Source: Bacteroides reticulotermitis JCM 10512
Lineage (GTDB): Bacteria > Bacteroidota > Bacteroidia > Bacteroidales > Bacteroidaceae
Length of the DNA stretch: 64,000 nt
Assembly (NCBI RefSeq): GCF_000517545.1
Contig: NZ_BAIV01000024.1
Coordinates: 39,329 to 103,328 of the forward strand
Direction: 5' to 3'
Shown piece by piece: positions 1-10,262 of the stretch; the first letter of the stretch is position 1, and each line of letters opens with the position of its first letter. The translations under genes and the position numbers were made by a program. The notes below the pieces were generated by a model, which made no database searches, was not told where the DNA came from, and worked only from the letters and a program-made list of their open reading frames with translations.

Positions 1-3000
1 AAAACTCACCAACCCCCTAAAATAGCTGTTTCTGCGTGGTCTAACCTTATTTTAGATCACAATTTAGTTGTGCAGGATGTTTTCAATTATGTTCCGGAAT
101 TGTTGTTTTTGTTTCAAGAAGAACATATAAGAGGGGTTCCTATAAGCCAATGGACAGAATATGCAACAGAGCTGAATCGAGAATCGTTTTCTTCGTGGAT
201 AAAATCTCTGCACGAAGTACAGCAAAGTACCGAGAATACAGCGTTTGAGTACACATCTTACCGACTTAACGGTGAACCACTCAGCGTAAATTGCCGCGTT
301 CATTTTTCTTCTACCGGCAACATCTCTTGCTACTTATACACTGAAGAAATATCGATGTCACCTGACGAGGCTAAAGACGTGCTATGTTATTCGGATATAG
401 CAAGCACGAGCAATGCAGTTGATCGGGCTATGGAGTCAGTCAATATTATAACTTGGGAATATGATTTAGAAAAACAGCGCTACACAACGTTGATTGACGA
501 TGGTAACTATCTGAATGATTCCAATATTGAAAGCCTCTTGCTTCCGGAAGACCGGGATAAATACAATCGTCATATACAGATTATTAAGGATGGACAAAGA
601 GAACAAGATTCCTTAGTTGTGCGACTTAAGCGAGATCAAGACCATGTTTGTCAGTTCTTTGAGAGTACGATTAAGGTTCGAAAGGATGAGCGTGGAAACA
701 CCACTCATTGATGGTGTGCTGAAAGATATAACCGCATTGATATTCAAAGAAGAAGAACTTCAGAAACAAAAAGAGTACATGAAATTGGCACTTAATGCCG
801 GTAATATCTCTGTTTGGGTATATGAAGTGTCGGCTCAAGTCTTTTCTTCGTTTGAGGGAGACGCTTTATCGGGCGAGGGAATGACTATGCAACAAATGCT
901 CGAACTGATGCACCCCGAAGATGCTATCTCTTATCCCGCGAGTATTCAGTCCTTAGTTACGGGAGAAGTCTCTAAATTAGTTCTGGTTACCCGATTCAAA
1001 GATGAATCTGTTCGGGGAGGATACCGGTATTATGAAGCTTCCATCATGCCGATGCATAAAGAAGATGGTAGAATAACTCAGATAATCGGTACGCAGAAAG
1101 ATGTTACCGACCATTACTTTCAACAAAAAGAGCAGGGAGCCAGTATACAGAAAACTGATCTTGCCATTCAGAATGCCGATTTGGTGTTGTGGGAGTATGA
1201 TAGCCAGGCTGAAGAGTTTACTTGTTATAATGAACCCCTCAATGGATATGACCGAACGCAAAAACTGCCCCCCTCGGCTTATTATTCTGCTGCACATCCC
1301 GATGATATAGCAGAAATGAAACGAGTAATCTCTATTATGAAAGATGGAGAAGATGAAGATGTAAAACTAGATATTCGCATTAAATACTCCTTTGATGAAG
1401 ATGCGGAGTGGCAATACTGCACGCTTAGTGGTTCTCCATTTGAACGGAACGAATTAGGAAAAGTCACTAAGTATATTGGTTTTCGCAAGAATAATACGGC
1501 TATTATCAAGGAGAATACGTTGCTCAATATCATTTTGAACTCAATTCCTATGCCTATCTACATTATAGATATGGAGAAAAGTAGCAATTTCCTTTTTAGG
1601 AATGATGAGAGTAAGAAAATGTTTGGAGTTCCGGAAGCCAAAGATATGAGTGAACTCATTGGACTTGAAGCCGCGAATGAACTCAGTAAGGTAGATCAAC
1701 AGGTGTTTGATTCGGAAATTCCCTATTGGGAGAAGAGACTGTTCATACATTGGAAGGACGAAGATACGATACAACCACGCGAAAGAGTACATTCTATGTA
1801 GGAAATAAGAAGTTGTTGTTGTGTGTGCGTTGGGATACGAGCCTGCGAAATGAACTTCAGCGAAAGTCGAAAGTCTTGAATATCTCGATGGATGCTTTCA
1901 AAGCCTTTACCTGGTATTACGATACGTATAGCGAGAAGTTCGTCTTTGGTGATGGCTTTGACAAAACCAGTGGTGAGCAAAGTGATATGAATAATTCGAT
2001 TAAGCTATTGCGAAAGATACATCCGGAAGATCGGCACCTTGTTTCCACCGCAGTAAAGAGTCTGTTGCTGGAAGACAAAGGAGAACTGTTTCTGGAATTC
2101 AGATTTGACTTTCTCGAACAGGGTGTATATGAATGGTGGGAGTGTAGAGGGATTATGGAAACGAAGATGGTAAACAATCAACCCTATAAGTACTTCTATG
2201 GGATGGATTTCAATATCGATCGCCACAAAAAAAATCAGCAGACTCTTTTGCGAAATAAAATAGATTTGGCAGAACTGAATCGGCAGAATCAGCTTATCTT
2301 GAATAATGCAATATCCGGCTTAGCTTATATTTCGTCTGACTTTACAGTGCAATGGGAGAACGTAAATGCTTGTTTTCCCGATCTGGTTTTTGCGCGGTAT
2401 GAGCAGGGTAAATTGTGTTACCAAACCGCCTATGGGCGCAATACTCCATGTGAGAATTGTGTCATGAAGCGTGCTTTCTCCTCCAAACAAACAGAAAGTG
2501 TTGTTCTGAAATTGGAAAATGGAAAGATCGTTGAACTATTTGCAACTCCTGTGTGGGATAAGGTGAGTGGCGAACTCGATGGAGCAGTCATGCGGGTAGA
2601 TGATATTACAGACCGTGAATATATGATCCGTGAATTGCAACGGGCTAAACAGCAAGCTGAAAAGTCGGATAAGTTGAAGTCGGCCTTTCTAGCAATATGA
2701 GTCATGAAATACGGACCCCATTAAACGCTATCATTGGTTTTTCTGAGTTGTTGGCTACTGTTGCGGAGCCTGAGGAAAGGGACGAGTATGTTAAGATCAT
2801 AATGACGAACAACGAACTGCTTCTGAAATTGATTAATGATATATTGGACTTATCTAAGATAGAAGCAGGTTTCGTAGAATTAAACCCTCAGTTGTTTGAC
2901 TTGCACGAAGTCTTTGCTGAGATAGGATTAGCTATGCAATATCGGATAACTCATCCCAATATCAATTTCGTTTGCATCAATCCGTATAAGAAATGTCTGG

Positions 3001-3344
3001 TGACGCTCGATAAGAACCGTTTGATACAGATCTTGACGAATTATATAACGAATGCGATAAAATATACCGTTAGGGGCTTTATTGAGATGGGCTATGAATA
3101 TGTGAACCACGGTATCCGATTGTACGTGAAAGATAGTGGCATCGGTATTGCAGACGGAAAGAAAGAAAAAGTATTCAAACGTTTCGAGAAGCTGGATGAG
3201 TTTGCTCAAGGTAGTGGGCTGGGATTGTCGATTTGTAAAGCGATAGCCGAAGCTTGTGGCGGCTGCACGGGCTTTGAGTCGCATCAGGGTGAAGGCTCTG
3301 TCTTCTGGGCTTGGTTGCCTTGTGAAGCGGAAATTCTGGAATAG
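1..3344 (+). CDS. Multi-PAS sensor histidine kinase (5' end off window, three frame breaks)
   Basis: The reading frame is open from base 1, so the N-terminus lies outside the window. A GTG at 70 is not the true start. The product is a chain of PAS-like sensory repeats, several with Trp-Glu-Tyr cores and PAC-like ends such as GVLKDIT and IIGTQKDVT. A HisKA/HATPase core follows: H-box MSHEIRTPLNAIIGFSELL at 2697, N-box LTNYITNAIKYT near 3030, G-box DSGIGIAD near 3130 and GSGLGLSICKA near 3210. No receiver or HTH domain follows. Frame breaks lie near 700-709 (net +1), 1728-1735 (net -1) and 2690-2696 (net -1, where one A restores FLANMSHEIRTP). Each break joins two halves of a conserved segment, so I read this as one gene. 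No membrane segment is visible, so it may be cytosolic. The signal is unknown. Confidence 0.85.
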
Positions 3345-3361
3345 TTTGATGCATTGAATAT

Positions 3362-3406
3362 AAAAAGGTCGGAAGAAATCAATATTATGTTCTTCCGACC
3401 TTTTTT
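3362..3406. terminator. Bidirectional intrinsic terminator
   Basis: A perfect 15-bp inverted repeat (AAAAAGGTCGGAAGA / TCTTCCGACCTTTTT) flanks a 14-nt loop. It has an A-tract on one side and a T-tract on the other. It lies between the convergent histidine kinase and carboxylase genes, so it can end both transcripts. Confidence 0.9.
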
Positions 3407-3444
3407 ATATGGGATCTATTCTATTTAGAAGTAGCATGTGTTCC

Positions 3445-4980
3445 TTACAGCGGCATATTGCCGTGCTTCTTAGGCGGATTGGTTAGCATTTTATTCTCAG
3501 TCATTTCTAACGCCTGAATCAAACGCTTGCGAGTTTGTTTCGGTAAGATAATCTCATCGATAAAACCTAATTCAGCAGCCTGATAAGGGGTAGCGAACTT
3601 TTCTTTGTAAGCTTCCAGCTCTTTGGCCTTTGTTTCCGCATCTGCTTTGCGGAAAAGTACATTGATCGCTCCTTCAGCTCCCATTACGGCAATTTCCGCA
3701 CTTGGGTAAGCAAAGTTAACGTCGGCACCGGTTTGTTTCGAGTTCATCACAATATAGGCTCCACCGTATGCCTTACGGGTGATAACCGTAATCTTAGGTA
3801 CAGTAGCTTCGGCAAACGCGTATACAATCTTAGCACCGTGGCGGATAATACCATTGTTCTCTTGTGTATAGCCCGGCAAGAATCCCGGCACATCTTCGAA
3901 CGTAATTAGTGGAATATTGAAGCAATCGCAGAAACGTACAAAACGACTTGCTTTATCGCTGGCGTCAATGTCGAGCACTCCAGCTAGATAAGCCGGTTGA
4001 TTGGCGACAATACCTACCGAACGTCCTCCCAAACGAGCAAATCCAATGATGATGTTTTTAGCGAAATACGGCATCACTTCATAGAAATAGCCTTCGTCTA
4101 CAACCCGTTCGATAATGTCTTTCATATCGTAAGGCATGTTTGGGTCGGACGGAATGATTGTATTAAGTGTAGGATCTTCGCGATTGCTTTCATCGGAGAA
4201 ACTTTGTTTTTGCGGTTCATCCATATTGTTTTGCGGCAAGAAGGAGAGCAGTTCGCGAATGCTCATCAGCAATTCCTCTTCGGTATTGCACATAAAGTGA
4301 GCGACACCGCTTTTGGTGCTGTGAGTCAAAGCACCGCCCAGTTCTTCTTTGCTTACTTCTTCATGGATCACGGTTTTAACCACGTCCGGGCCAGTCACAA
4401 ACATATGACTTTTTTCTTTAACCATGAAAATAAAGTCGGTCAGGGCAGGAGAGTAGCAAGCACCGCCTGCACATGGACCCAGAATGGCTGATATTTGCGG
4501 AATAACTCCGCTTGCCATTGTATTTTGGTAGAAGATGTCGGCATATCCCGAGAGACTTTCGATACCTTCTTGTATACGTGCGCCACCCGAATCGTTCAAT
4601 GCGATAATAGGAGCACCGTTTTTGAGAGCCAGTTGTTGGACTTTTACAATCTTTTTCGCGTTGGAAGCCGACAAAGAACCACCATATACGGTGAAGTCGT
4701 AGGCGTAGACAAATACTTGACGCCCGTCTATCTTACCGTAACCGGAAACAACTCCATCACCGGGAATCTTGTTCTTATCCATGCCGTAATTGGTGCAGCG
4801 ATGTACCATCAGCTTATCCAATTCTACAAATGTGCCTTTATCGAGCAGCATATCAATGCGTTCGCGTGCGGTCATTTTGCCGCTTTCATGCTGTATCTCT
4901 ATTTTACTAGCACCACCACCCAGAGAAGCTACACGATCGCGTTCTTCAAATGTAGCAAAGGCTTTATTCATTTCTTCCAT
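3445..4980 (-). CDS. Acyl-CoA carboxylase carboxyltransferase (propionyl-CoA carboxylase beta / methylmalonyl-CoA decarboxylase alpha)
   Basis: This 511-aa protein is the carboxyltransferase of a biotin-dependent complex that moves CO2 between carboxybiotin and an acyl-CoA. Crotonase-type hallmarks are visible: LNDSGGARIQEG, the oxyanion-forming LGPCAGGACYSPAL in the N-lobe, and VPGFLPGYTQE with KAYGGAYIVMNSK in the C-lobe. The length fits the MmdA/PccB family. I chose the ATG at 4980, one base after the stop of the upstream biotin-carrier gene; the longer option at 4998 is a TTG. It is the last gene of the operon. The direction in vivo (propionyl-CoA carboxylation or methylmalonyl-CoA decarboxylation) cannot be read from the sequence. 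No membrane decarboxylase subunits (beta, gamma) are present here, which favours a soluble carboxylase. Confidence 0.92.
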   Translation of the reverse strand: MEEMNKAFATFEERDRVASLGGGASKIEIQHESGKMTARERIDMLLDKGTFVELDKLMVHRCTNYGMDKNKIPGDGVVSGYGKIDGRQVFVYAYDFTVYGGSLSASNAKKIVKVQQLALKNGAPIIALNDSGGARIQEGIESLSGYADIFYQNTMASGVIPQISAILGPCAGGACYSPALTDFIFMVKEKSHMFVTGPDVVKTVIHEEVSKEELGGALTHSTKSGVAHFMCNTEEELLMSIRELLSFLPQNNMDEPQKQSFSDESNREDPTLNTIIPSDPNMPYDMKDIIERVVDEGYFYEVMPYFAKNIIIGFARLGGRSVGIVANQPAYLAGVLDIDASDKASRFVRFCDCFNIPLITFEDVPGFLPGYTQENNGIIRHGAKIVYAFAEATVPKITVITRKAYGGAYIVMNSKQTGADVNFAYPSAEIAVMGAEGAINVLFRKADAETKAKELEAYKEKFATPYQAAELGFIDEIILPKQTRKRLIQALEMTENKMLTNPPKKHGNMPL

Positions 4981-4981
4981 T

Positions 4982-5491
4982 TTATTCGATTGTTTCAAGG
5001 GTTATCAATGTTTGGTCACCGGTAATGCTGTCGCCTTCCTTGACCAATATTTCTTTGATACGGCAATCCGTACTTACTTTGTAATTGCTTTGCATTTTCA
5101 TGGCTTCAATCACAATAACCGTATCGCCTGCTTTCACCTCTTGCCCGGCTACAACAGGTATTTTGACTACTTTTCCAGGCATTGGAGATGTGATACTGTC
5201 GTTCTGTCCTTCTTCTCCTTTCTTGCGCATACGCAGGTACTTGGCTTGGCTGTCTACAATCTCGACATTGAAGCTGCTGTAGTGAGTGTTTACTTTATAG
5301 CTTTTACCGTTTTCACGGCGAATCAGCTGTGCGTTCGAGCTGCGTCCGTCCATGAGGATGTTGCAAGTTCCATTTTCCGCCATAACAACGTCGGCTTCGA
5401 ATGTTTGCCCGTCTATGGTAAGTACTACTTTATTGTCTTCTTTGCTGACCAATTCTACTTCGGCCACTCGGTTTCCTATATGAATTTCCAT
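4982..5491 (-). CDS. Biotin carboxyl carrier protein of the acyl-CoA carboxylase
   Basis: A 169-aa biotinyl carrier subunit. The C-terminal biotinyl/lipoyl domain (about residues 100-168) carries EAMKM at 129-133, with Lys132 the expected biotin attachment site, after the usual SPMPGKVVK strand. The N-terminal 90 residues are beta-rich and probably form the assembly domain that binds the partner subunits. It sits between the biotin carboxylase and carboxyltransferase genes with 19-bp and 1-bp gaps, so the three should be co-translated. Confidence 0.9.
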   Translation of the reverse strand: MEIHIGNRVAEVELVSKEDNKVVLTIDGQTFEADVVMAENGTCNILMDGRSSNAQLIRRENGKSYKVNTHYSSFNVEIVDSQAKYLRMRKKGEEGQNDSITSPMPGKVVKIPVVAGQEVKAGDTVIVIEAMKMQSNYKVSTDCRIKEILVKEGDSITGDQTLITLETIE

Positions 5492-5510
5492 AATTGAATA
5501 CTTTTTTAAG

Positions 5511-7025
5511 TTAGATGCGAAGTACGCCTTTTTGAAGTCCGAAAGCCTTCCACTTACTGATGGGGCGGGCGTCAGCAGCCAGTCCGCTGTTGTTTTCCTC
5601 CAGATTCATCAAGTAGTCGATATAGGCGGCAATCAGGGCGATGCTTTCTGCCCGTTCACTCGTGCGCATGATGTACGCTTTCAAGTATTCTGCATTCTTG
5701 GTAATGAAGCCTGTGTCATAATGTCCTTCTACAAAATCGGGCGTTTCCATAATGGCACGCAGGTAGCTGATGTTATTCTTGATACCGGTAATCTTGTATT
5801 CGTGAAGAACGCGACGCATACGTTCGATCGCATAATCGCGGGTAGTGGCCCATACGATTAGCTTGCCGATCATCGGGTCGTAGTAAATCGGAATTTCGTA
5901 GCCTTCATATACATAACTGTCGATGCGAACTCCGATTCCGTTTGGCTCGGTGATCTGTTTGATGACTCCCGGGCTGGGCATGAAGTTCATTTCAGTATCT
6001 TCGGCGCAGATACGACATTCGATGGCGTGTCCGCGTTGTTGAATATCTTCTTGTTTGAGTTGGAGGACCTCCCCGCCGGCTACCTTGATTTGTTCTTTCA
6101 CCAAGTCTACGCCGATCACTTCTTCGGTGATGGGATGTTCCACTTGTAAGCGGGTATTCATTTCGAGGAAGTAGTAGTTGCGGTATTTGTCCACTAGAAA
6201 TTCGATGGTCCCTGCGCCAACGTAGTTGACGGCTTTAGCGGCAGCTACGGCTTTCTCGCCCATGTCTTTTCTCAGTTCCGGCGTAATAAATGCCGATGGA
6301 GTCTCTTCTACGATTTTCTGGTTACGACGTTGTACGGAGCATTCGCGTTCGCAGAGGTGGATTACGTTGCCATGCTTATCGCCGAGGATCTGAAATTCGA
6401 TATGATGGGGTTCTTCTACGAACTTTTCCAAGTAAACGGTGTCGTCACCGAACGAAGAGAGTGATTCGCTTTTGGCTGTGGTATAGGCTTCTTCTACTTC
6501 ATCTGCGTTATGGATGAGGCGCATGCCTTTTCCACCACCTCCCATCGAAGCTTTCAGCATTACCGGATAACCGATCTGGTTGCAGAGCTCTACCGCTTCT
6601 TCAACGCTTTTCAAGTTTTCCTGTGTGCCGGGTACTACGGGTACTCCTGCTTCAATCATTCGGATGCGGGCAGCTATTTTATCACCCATCGCTTCCATTG
6701 TTTCCGCGTTCGGACCTATAAAAATAATACCTTCTTCCTGACAACGTCTGGTGAAGGTAGCATTTTCGGATAGGAAACCATATCCGGGATGAATAGCATC
6801 GGCCTGGCTGATTTTAGCCACTTCAATGATTTTTTCTATATTCAGATAACTTTCTTTAGACGCTGCCGGACCTACGCAATATGCTTCATCAGCATAGAGC
6901 ACATGTTTTGCGGTTCGATCTGCTTCAGAGAATATGGCTATACTTTTAATCTCCATTTCTCGGCAGGAGCGCATTACCCTCACAGCTATTTCACCGCGAT
7001 TGGCTACTAAGATTTTTTTTATCAT
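5511..7025 (-). CDS. accC: Biotin carboxylase subunit
   Basis: A 504-aa ATP-grasp biotin carboxylase that uses ATP and bicarbonate to carboxylate the biotin on the carrier encoded next door. Visible are the N-terminal KKILVANRGEIAVRVMRS, the glycine-rich ATP loop SMGGGGKGMRL, the substrate motif FLEMNTRLQVEHPITE and the C-terminal domain with ECRICAED. It is slightly longer than acetyl-CoA carboxylase AccC because of a C-terminal tail (about residues 450-504). I chose the ATG at 7025, where family homology begins; an in-frame ATG at 7046 would add seven residues. It is the first gene of the operon and lies behind a cobalamin riboswitch. Confidence 0.92.
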   Translation of the reverse strand: MIKKILVANRGEIAVRVMRSCREMEIKSIAIFSEADRTAKHVLYADEAYCVGPAASKESYLNIEKIIEVAKISQADAIHPGYGFLSENATFTRRCQEEGIIFIGPNAETMEAMGDKIAARIRMIEAGVPVVPGTQENLKSVEEAVELCNQIGYPVMLKASMGGGGKGMRLIHNADEVEEAYTTAKSESLSSFGDDTVYLEKFVEEPHHIEFQILGDKHGNVIHLCERECSVQRRNQKIVEETPSAFITPELRKDMGEKAVAAAKAVNYVGAGTIEFLVDKYRNYYFLEMNTRLQVEHPITEEVIGVDLVKEQIKVAGGEVLQLKQEDIQQRGHAIECRICAEDTEMNFMPSPGVIKQITEPNGIGVRIDSYVYEGYEIPIYYDPMIGKLIVWATTRDYAIERMRRVLHEYKITGIKNNISYLRAIMETPDFVEGHYDTGFITKNAEYLKAYIMRTSERAESIALIAAYIDYLMNLEENNSGLAADARPISKWKAFGLQKGVLRI

Positions 7026-7177
7026 ACTTTTCTCTATTAAGTGCATACATATTCATACCTTCTCTTTCATCCTGCAGATACTCCGCCTGATGAAAATTCA
7101 GTAATTCTTCGATTTTGAGCTTAACAAACGATGTTTTTCCTCCTAGTCCACGAAGAGGAATAACGTCTAACTTGAAT

Positions 7178-7357
7178 TGGCAGGTCTTCTGACTGACTCC
7201 TATCTTATGTGTCTTCCCGATTCTGCATCAGTGACGTGTTATTAGTTTATTCATAAGATATTGCATAGAGTTTCACAGCAGCGGGACTGTCCGGGATTTA
7301 CACCCGATTCCCTTTTAATCACCATCTGTTGGATACAGGCGATGAACCAAATCGCGG
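7178..7357 (-). promoter_or_regulatory. Cobalamin riboswitch upstream of the carboxylase operon
   Basis: Read on the minus strand, the conserved cobalamin-aptamer blocks appear in order: AAAAGGGAATCGGGTG, CCCGGACAGTCCCGC followed by TGCTGTGA, a B12-box-like CACTGA, CGGGAAG, and the closing segment GTCAGAAGACCTGCC at 7180-7194. A peripheral stem pairs ATCTTATG with CATAAGAT. A TATCTTTGC -7 box at 7357-7365 places the transcription start at the aptamer's 5' edge. The 3' end faces accC about 150 nt away. This family normally represses its gene when B12 is plentiful. Confidence 0.9.
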
Positions 7358-7425
7358 CAAAGATAAATAATTCTTGAATAGAAACCCCTTTTTTTGAGCG
7401 AAAGTTTTATTTATGTATATTGTTT

Positions 7426-8598
7426 TCATGTAATGGGGAGTCGTAATTCACGTAAGCATGCCTGCACTTCTTCCGGCGTACCGGTGTGTTTGCCTTCATC
7501 ATCGGACAGCTTGATGCATTGTCTCCATTCTTGGTTGATATTCATCTTGCATTGAGAAAGCTTCATGACTATATTCGACGGATCAAAGCCTGTGTCGTTG
7601 GTTAGGTTCGTGCCAATGCCGAACGAACACCTTATTCGTCCCTTGCAGTATGCTTGTATCTTTAGTGCTTTTTTGAAGTCGAGTCCATTGCTAAAGACAA
7701 CTGTTTTGGTGGTTGAATCAATCCCTAGTTCTTTATACCTGAAGGTAAGTTTGTCAATAAACTCAAACTCGTTGCCGGAGTCGCATCGAACCCCGTCAAA
7801 TAATTTTGCTTGCTTACGGCTAATGTTGGTAAGAAAAATATCCGAGGTATAGGTGTCAGATAAGGCTATGCCCAAATCGCCGTCGTACACATTAACCCAA
7901 TTTTCAAGTGCCATGTAGTTCGCGTGTTTGTATCCGAACTGGGCCCCGTGAAACATAAACCACTCGTGTGGATGAGTTCCCATCATCTTCGTGTTGTACT
8001 TCATGGCGAAATAGCAATTGGATGTTCCGGTGCAATAACGTGACGTTTCTTTGAGCTCTTTGATCACTGCGTCTTGTACATCGAATGAGAATCGTCTGCG
8101 GGTTCCGAACTCTGAGAAAAGAAGCTTTTCCCGATTCGATAGTCTGATTTTCTCCGATAGTTTGTCGAGAATCTGATTTTTATCGGGTACGTATCCAAAG
8201 AAGCGGTTTTTTATTTCGGATACGATAGCGAGTAAAGGCACTTCATACAGAGTTACTTTATAGAGTAGGTCGGTAACTTCCATGTGGAGTTGGTGATTCG
8301 CATCCAGATAAATATTTATTTTTCTCGGATCAAACCGAAAAGAAGATAACCACTCCCAATAGACTCTTGGAAGAAAGCGACAATTATTTGCCATATATTC
8401 CAATTCTTCTTCCGTCAGTCGTAGGCGTCTCAACTTCTCAATCTCCGTTTTGAGTGTTTGCAGAAACTCCTCCGTGTAGTGCGTTTCGTTTCTGTCGTTG
8501 AAACTAAAAGTCCCTATGGCGTATGGGAATAGTTTGATATAGGCATACGATGTGGTAAACTTATACAAATCGGTGTCAAGTAGCGTTTTTATAATCAT
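7426..8598 (-). CDS. pncB: Nicotinate phosphoribosyltransferase
   Basis: A 390-aa enzyme of the NAD salvage pathway that joins nicotinate to PRPP to give nicotinate mononucleotide. Family features include the N-terminal LLDTDLYKFTTSYAY, the NDRN segment, GTSNCYFAMKYNTKMMGTHPHEW, and the phosphate-binding region VFSNGLDF with FGIGTNLTND. An upstream in-frame extension to 8907 looks non-coding and reads back through the first small-RNA promoter, so I start at the ATG at 8598. It is a single gene, and nadD lies 39 kb away in the same window. Confidence 0.93.
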   Translation of the reverse strand: MIIKTLLDTDLYKFTTSYAYIKLFPYAIGTFSFNDRNETHYTEEFLQTLKTEIEKLRRLRLTEEELEYMANNCRFLPRVYWEWLSSFRFDPRKINIYLDANHQLHMEVTDLLYKVTLYEVPLLAIVSEIKNRFFGYVPDKNQILDKLSEKIRLSNREKLLFSEFGTRRRFSFDVQDAVIKELKETSRYCTGTSNCYFAMKYNTKMMGTHPHEWFMFHGAQFGYKHANYMALENWVNVYDGDLGIALSDTYTSDIFLTNISRKQAKLFDGVRCDSGNEFEFIDKLTFRYKELGIDSTTKTVVFSNGLDFKKALKIQAYCKGRIRCSFGIGTNLTNDTGFDPSNIVMKLSQCKMNINQEWRQCIKLSDDEGKHTGTPEEVQACLRELRLPIT

Positions 8599-8775
8599 TC
8601 TTACAGTCTTTTTAAATGAAAACACCGCAAGACTCACAATTGTTGGATAGAATCGTTTAATAATCTTTTGGGCGGCCTTGGTTAATCTTCTAGCTGCATA
8701 CCTAGCATGCTTTTTGAAGAATAGATTTGAAGACTTAGGATGGATGAATTGCTCGAAATATTTAAGAAAGCTACG

Positions 8776-8963
8776 GTATGTTAACGCACACGGTCGGTTT
8801 GTTAACAGGATAGGTGATCTTGTTAAACCATGTTGTAAAACAGATCTATTTATACGAAATATTTGGAGAAAAGCGGAAAGTCCGTATCTTTGCAATGTGT
8901 TTTTCATAGTATTAGATTTAAGGTTAACAAAGATTGGCTGTCTGGGATAGATAGCCTTTTTTT
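8776..8963 (+). ncRNA. Putative small RNA, tandem unit copy A
   Basis: First of three related units. A TTTG (-33) at 8862-8865 and TATCTTTG (-7) at 8885-8892, 19 nt apart, match the Bacteroides promoter. The predicted RNA starts near 8898 with TTTTTCATAGTATTAGA and TTTAAGGTTAACAAAG. It ends in a hairpin GGCTGTCT-GGGAT-AGATAGCC followed by seven T's, giving about 66 nt. Upstream (8776-8830) are repeated GTTAA boxes also found ahead of the other copies. No coding frame follows. The sequence is almost identical to copy B over the transcribed part. Confidence 0.7.
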
Positions 8964-9391
8964 ATGCCCGTAAGTTTCGACTCTCGAACCCCTTTGGGGC
9001 GGCACAAAATATTAATAGGGGTTATCTGCAAAAGTTTGTGGGCTTACGGTTCACCAGTGAAAATGGGAAGTAACAGCATCGGTTTGCTGCAAAATGCGCT
9101 GTTTCCTTCTTGCTGACTCTTAAGAGTTTTTTTGGGTTCTTCGGCACTATACGTGCAAATAATCCCGCTTCATCCCATCATTTATTACTCCCTTCAGGCT
9201 GTTTCTCCACATTCGTTTTAGCATTGACTATCGGATTTGTTGCCGAAATCCTCCTTTTGTGCACCAACATGCTAAAAGAGCAAAGCATATTACGGTGTAT
9301 TACGTGTAATGCTGCTTGCTTTTATCTTATTACTGCCAACTATTTAGGTTTAATAATCGGTTTATAATAATATTTAATCCGATTAATTAGG

Positions 9392-9476
9392 CGTCTCACC
9401 TGGCTGAGACGATCTGCGCACTTGGGTACTTTAAGTCTGCTCACTAGGGTGCAACGATCTACGCACTCCAGTGCGC
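9392..9476. repeat. Cluster of short inverted and direct repeats
   Basis: The stretch holds a CGTCTCA/TGAGACG hairpin (9392-9411), two near-identical direct copies of CGATCTGCGCACT and CGATCTACGCACT about 45 bp apart, and a CGCACT/AGTGCG dyad (9462-9475). No gene or terminator T-tract is associated. The function is unknown. Confidence 0.5.
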
Positions 9477-9702
9477 AGCTAAAAATAGGTACTTCTTACG
9501 GAATGAATTGGCTTGTTTTTACTATTAATAAGATGACTATTTAAGATACTTCCGGTGATATGTTCAATATACAACGAGCTTGCGCAGACTTAAGAGAATA
9601 AAAATCGAGTATGCGTTTCCCTACCTTTCTATTAACTAGTCTGCAAATAGCCGGATTTTTGAGGCTTATATCGGTTTAACCGCAGTCAATAATGGCTTAA
9701 AT

Positions 9703-9860
9703 TTATGAGAGATACCTAAAAAATGATGAGAGATAAGCCTTTTTTGATGGCAAATAGCGATAAAATGATGAGAGATAGGCTTCTTTTGAAAGTATCTCTC
9801 ATTCGGCAATTGATTGATTTATATATGGTTATGTCTAAAATGATGAGACCATGAGAGATG
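9703..9860. repeat. Direct repeats of ATGATGAGAGATA
   Basis: The motif AAAATGATGAGAGATA occurs at about 9720 and 9762, with variants at 9704 (TATGAGAGATA) and 9837-9858 (split as ATGATGAGACCATGAGAGATG). An inverted match, TATCTCTCAT, lies at 9793-9802. Spacings are irregular (about 15-75 bp), which does not fit CRISPR. The remainder of 8964-10060 holds no gene I can support. Confidence 0.55.
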
Positions 9861-10067
9861 AATTTTTTTATTTATTTAGGGGGGAGTATGTTTAGGGAAA
9901 TGGGCTCGCACCCTTTTTCGGTACTTGACTCAGTTCATTGTTGCGCATGCTTTCCGTAGCTCTTATATTCGCTTCAACGTGTGAATCTGAATTGCGTTTC
10001 TTTCTTCTTTGACCTCAATCGTTATCCGTGCCAATCAATGCTACTATTTAATTTGAAGTGTGAATGA

Positions 10068-10262
10068 ATATGTTAAATGTTAACGTATGAATCTTTAATT
10101 GTTAATGCGCGGTCTTTACTCTTAAACCGTGTTATTTTATGACTCGATTTGAACTGCAAATTTGCTATTTTCCGGAAAGATCGTACCTTTGTAATGTGTT
10201 TTTCATAGTATTAGATTTAAGGTTAATAAGGATTGGCTGTCTGGGATAGATAGCCTTTTTTT
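10068..10262 (+). ncRNA. Putative small RNA, tandem unit copy B
   Basis: Second unit. TTTG at 10161-10164 and TACCTTTG at 10184-10191 are 19 nt apart. The predicted RNA (about 10197-10262) carries the same CATAGTATTAGATTTAAGG core and the same GGCTGTCT-GGGAT-AGATAGCC terminator hairpin as copy A. The upstream 120 bp align with copy C, including GTTAAATGTTAAC, a further TTGTTAAT and AAACCGTGTTAT. This suggests a shared binding site for a regulator. Confidence 0.7.

Noticed and set aside
1..3344. A true pseudogene of the sensor kinase.
   Set aside because: The three breaks resemble the sixteen single-base breaks across the window, including in genes an anaerobe needs, so error is the simpler reading.
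4990..5497. Plus-strand frames overlapping the carboxylase genes.
   Set aside because: They are shadows of the well supported minus-strand CDSs.
7047..7177. An open frame (QFKLDVIPLRGLGG...) between the cobalamin riboswitch and accC.
   Set aside because: It has no good start, overlaps the riboswitch end and the accC start, and matches no family; probably the expression platform.
8599..8907. N-terminal extension of the nicotinate phosphoribosyltransferase frame to 8907.
   Set aside because: The extension is not family-like and reads backwards through the promoter of small-RNA copy A; the ATG at 8598 gives the normal length.
9703..9860. CRISPR array.
   Set aside because: Repeats are few, only about 13-16 bp, irregularly spaced and one is inverted; no cas genes are nearby.
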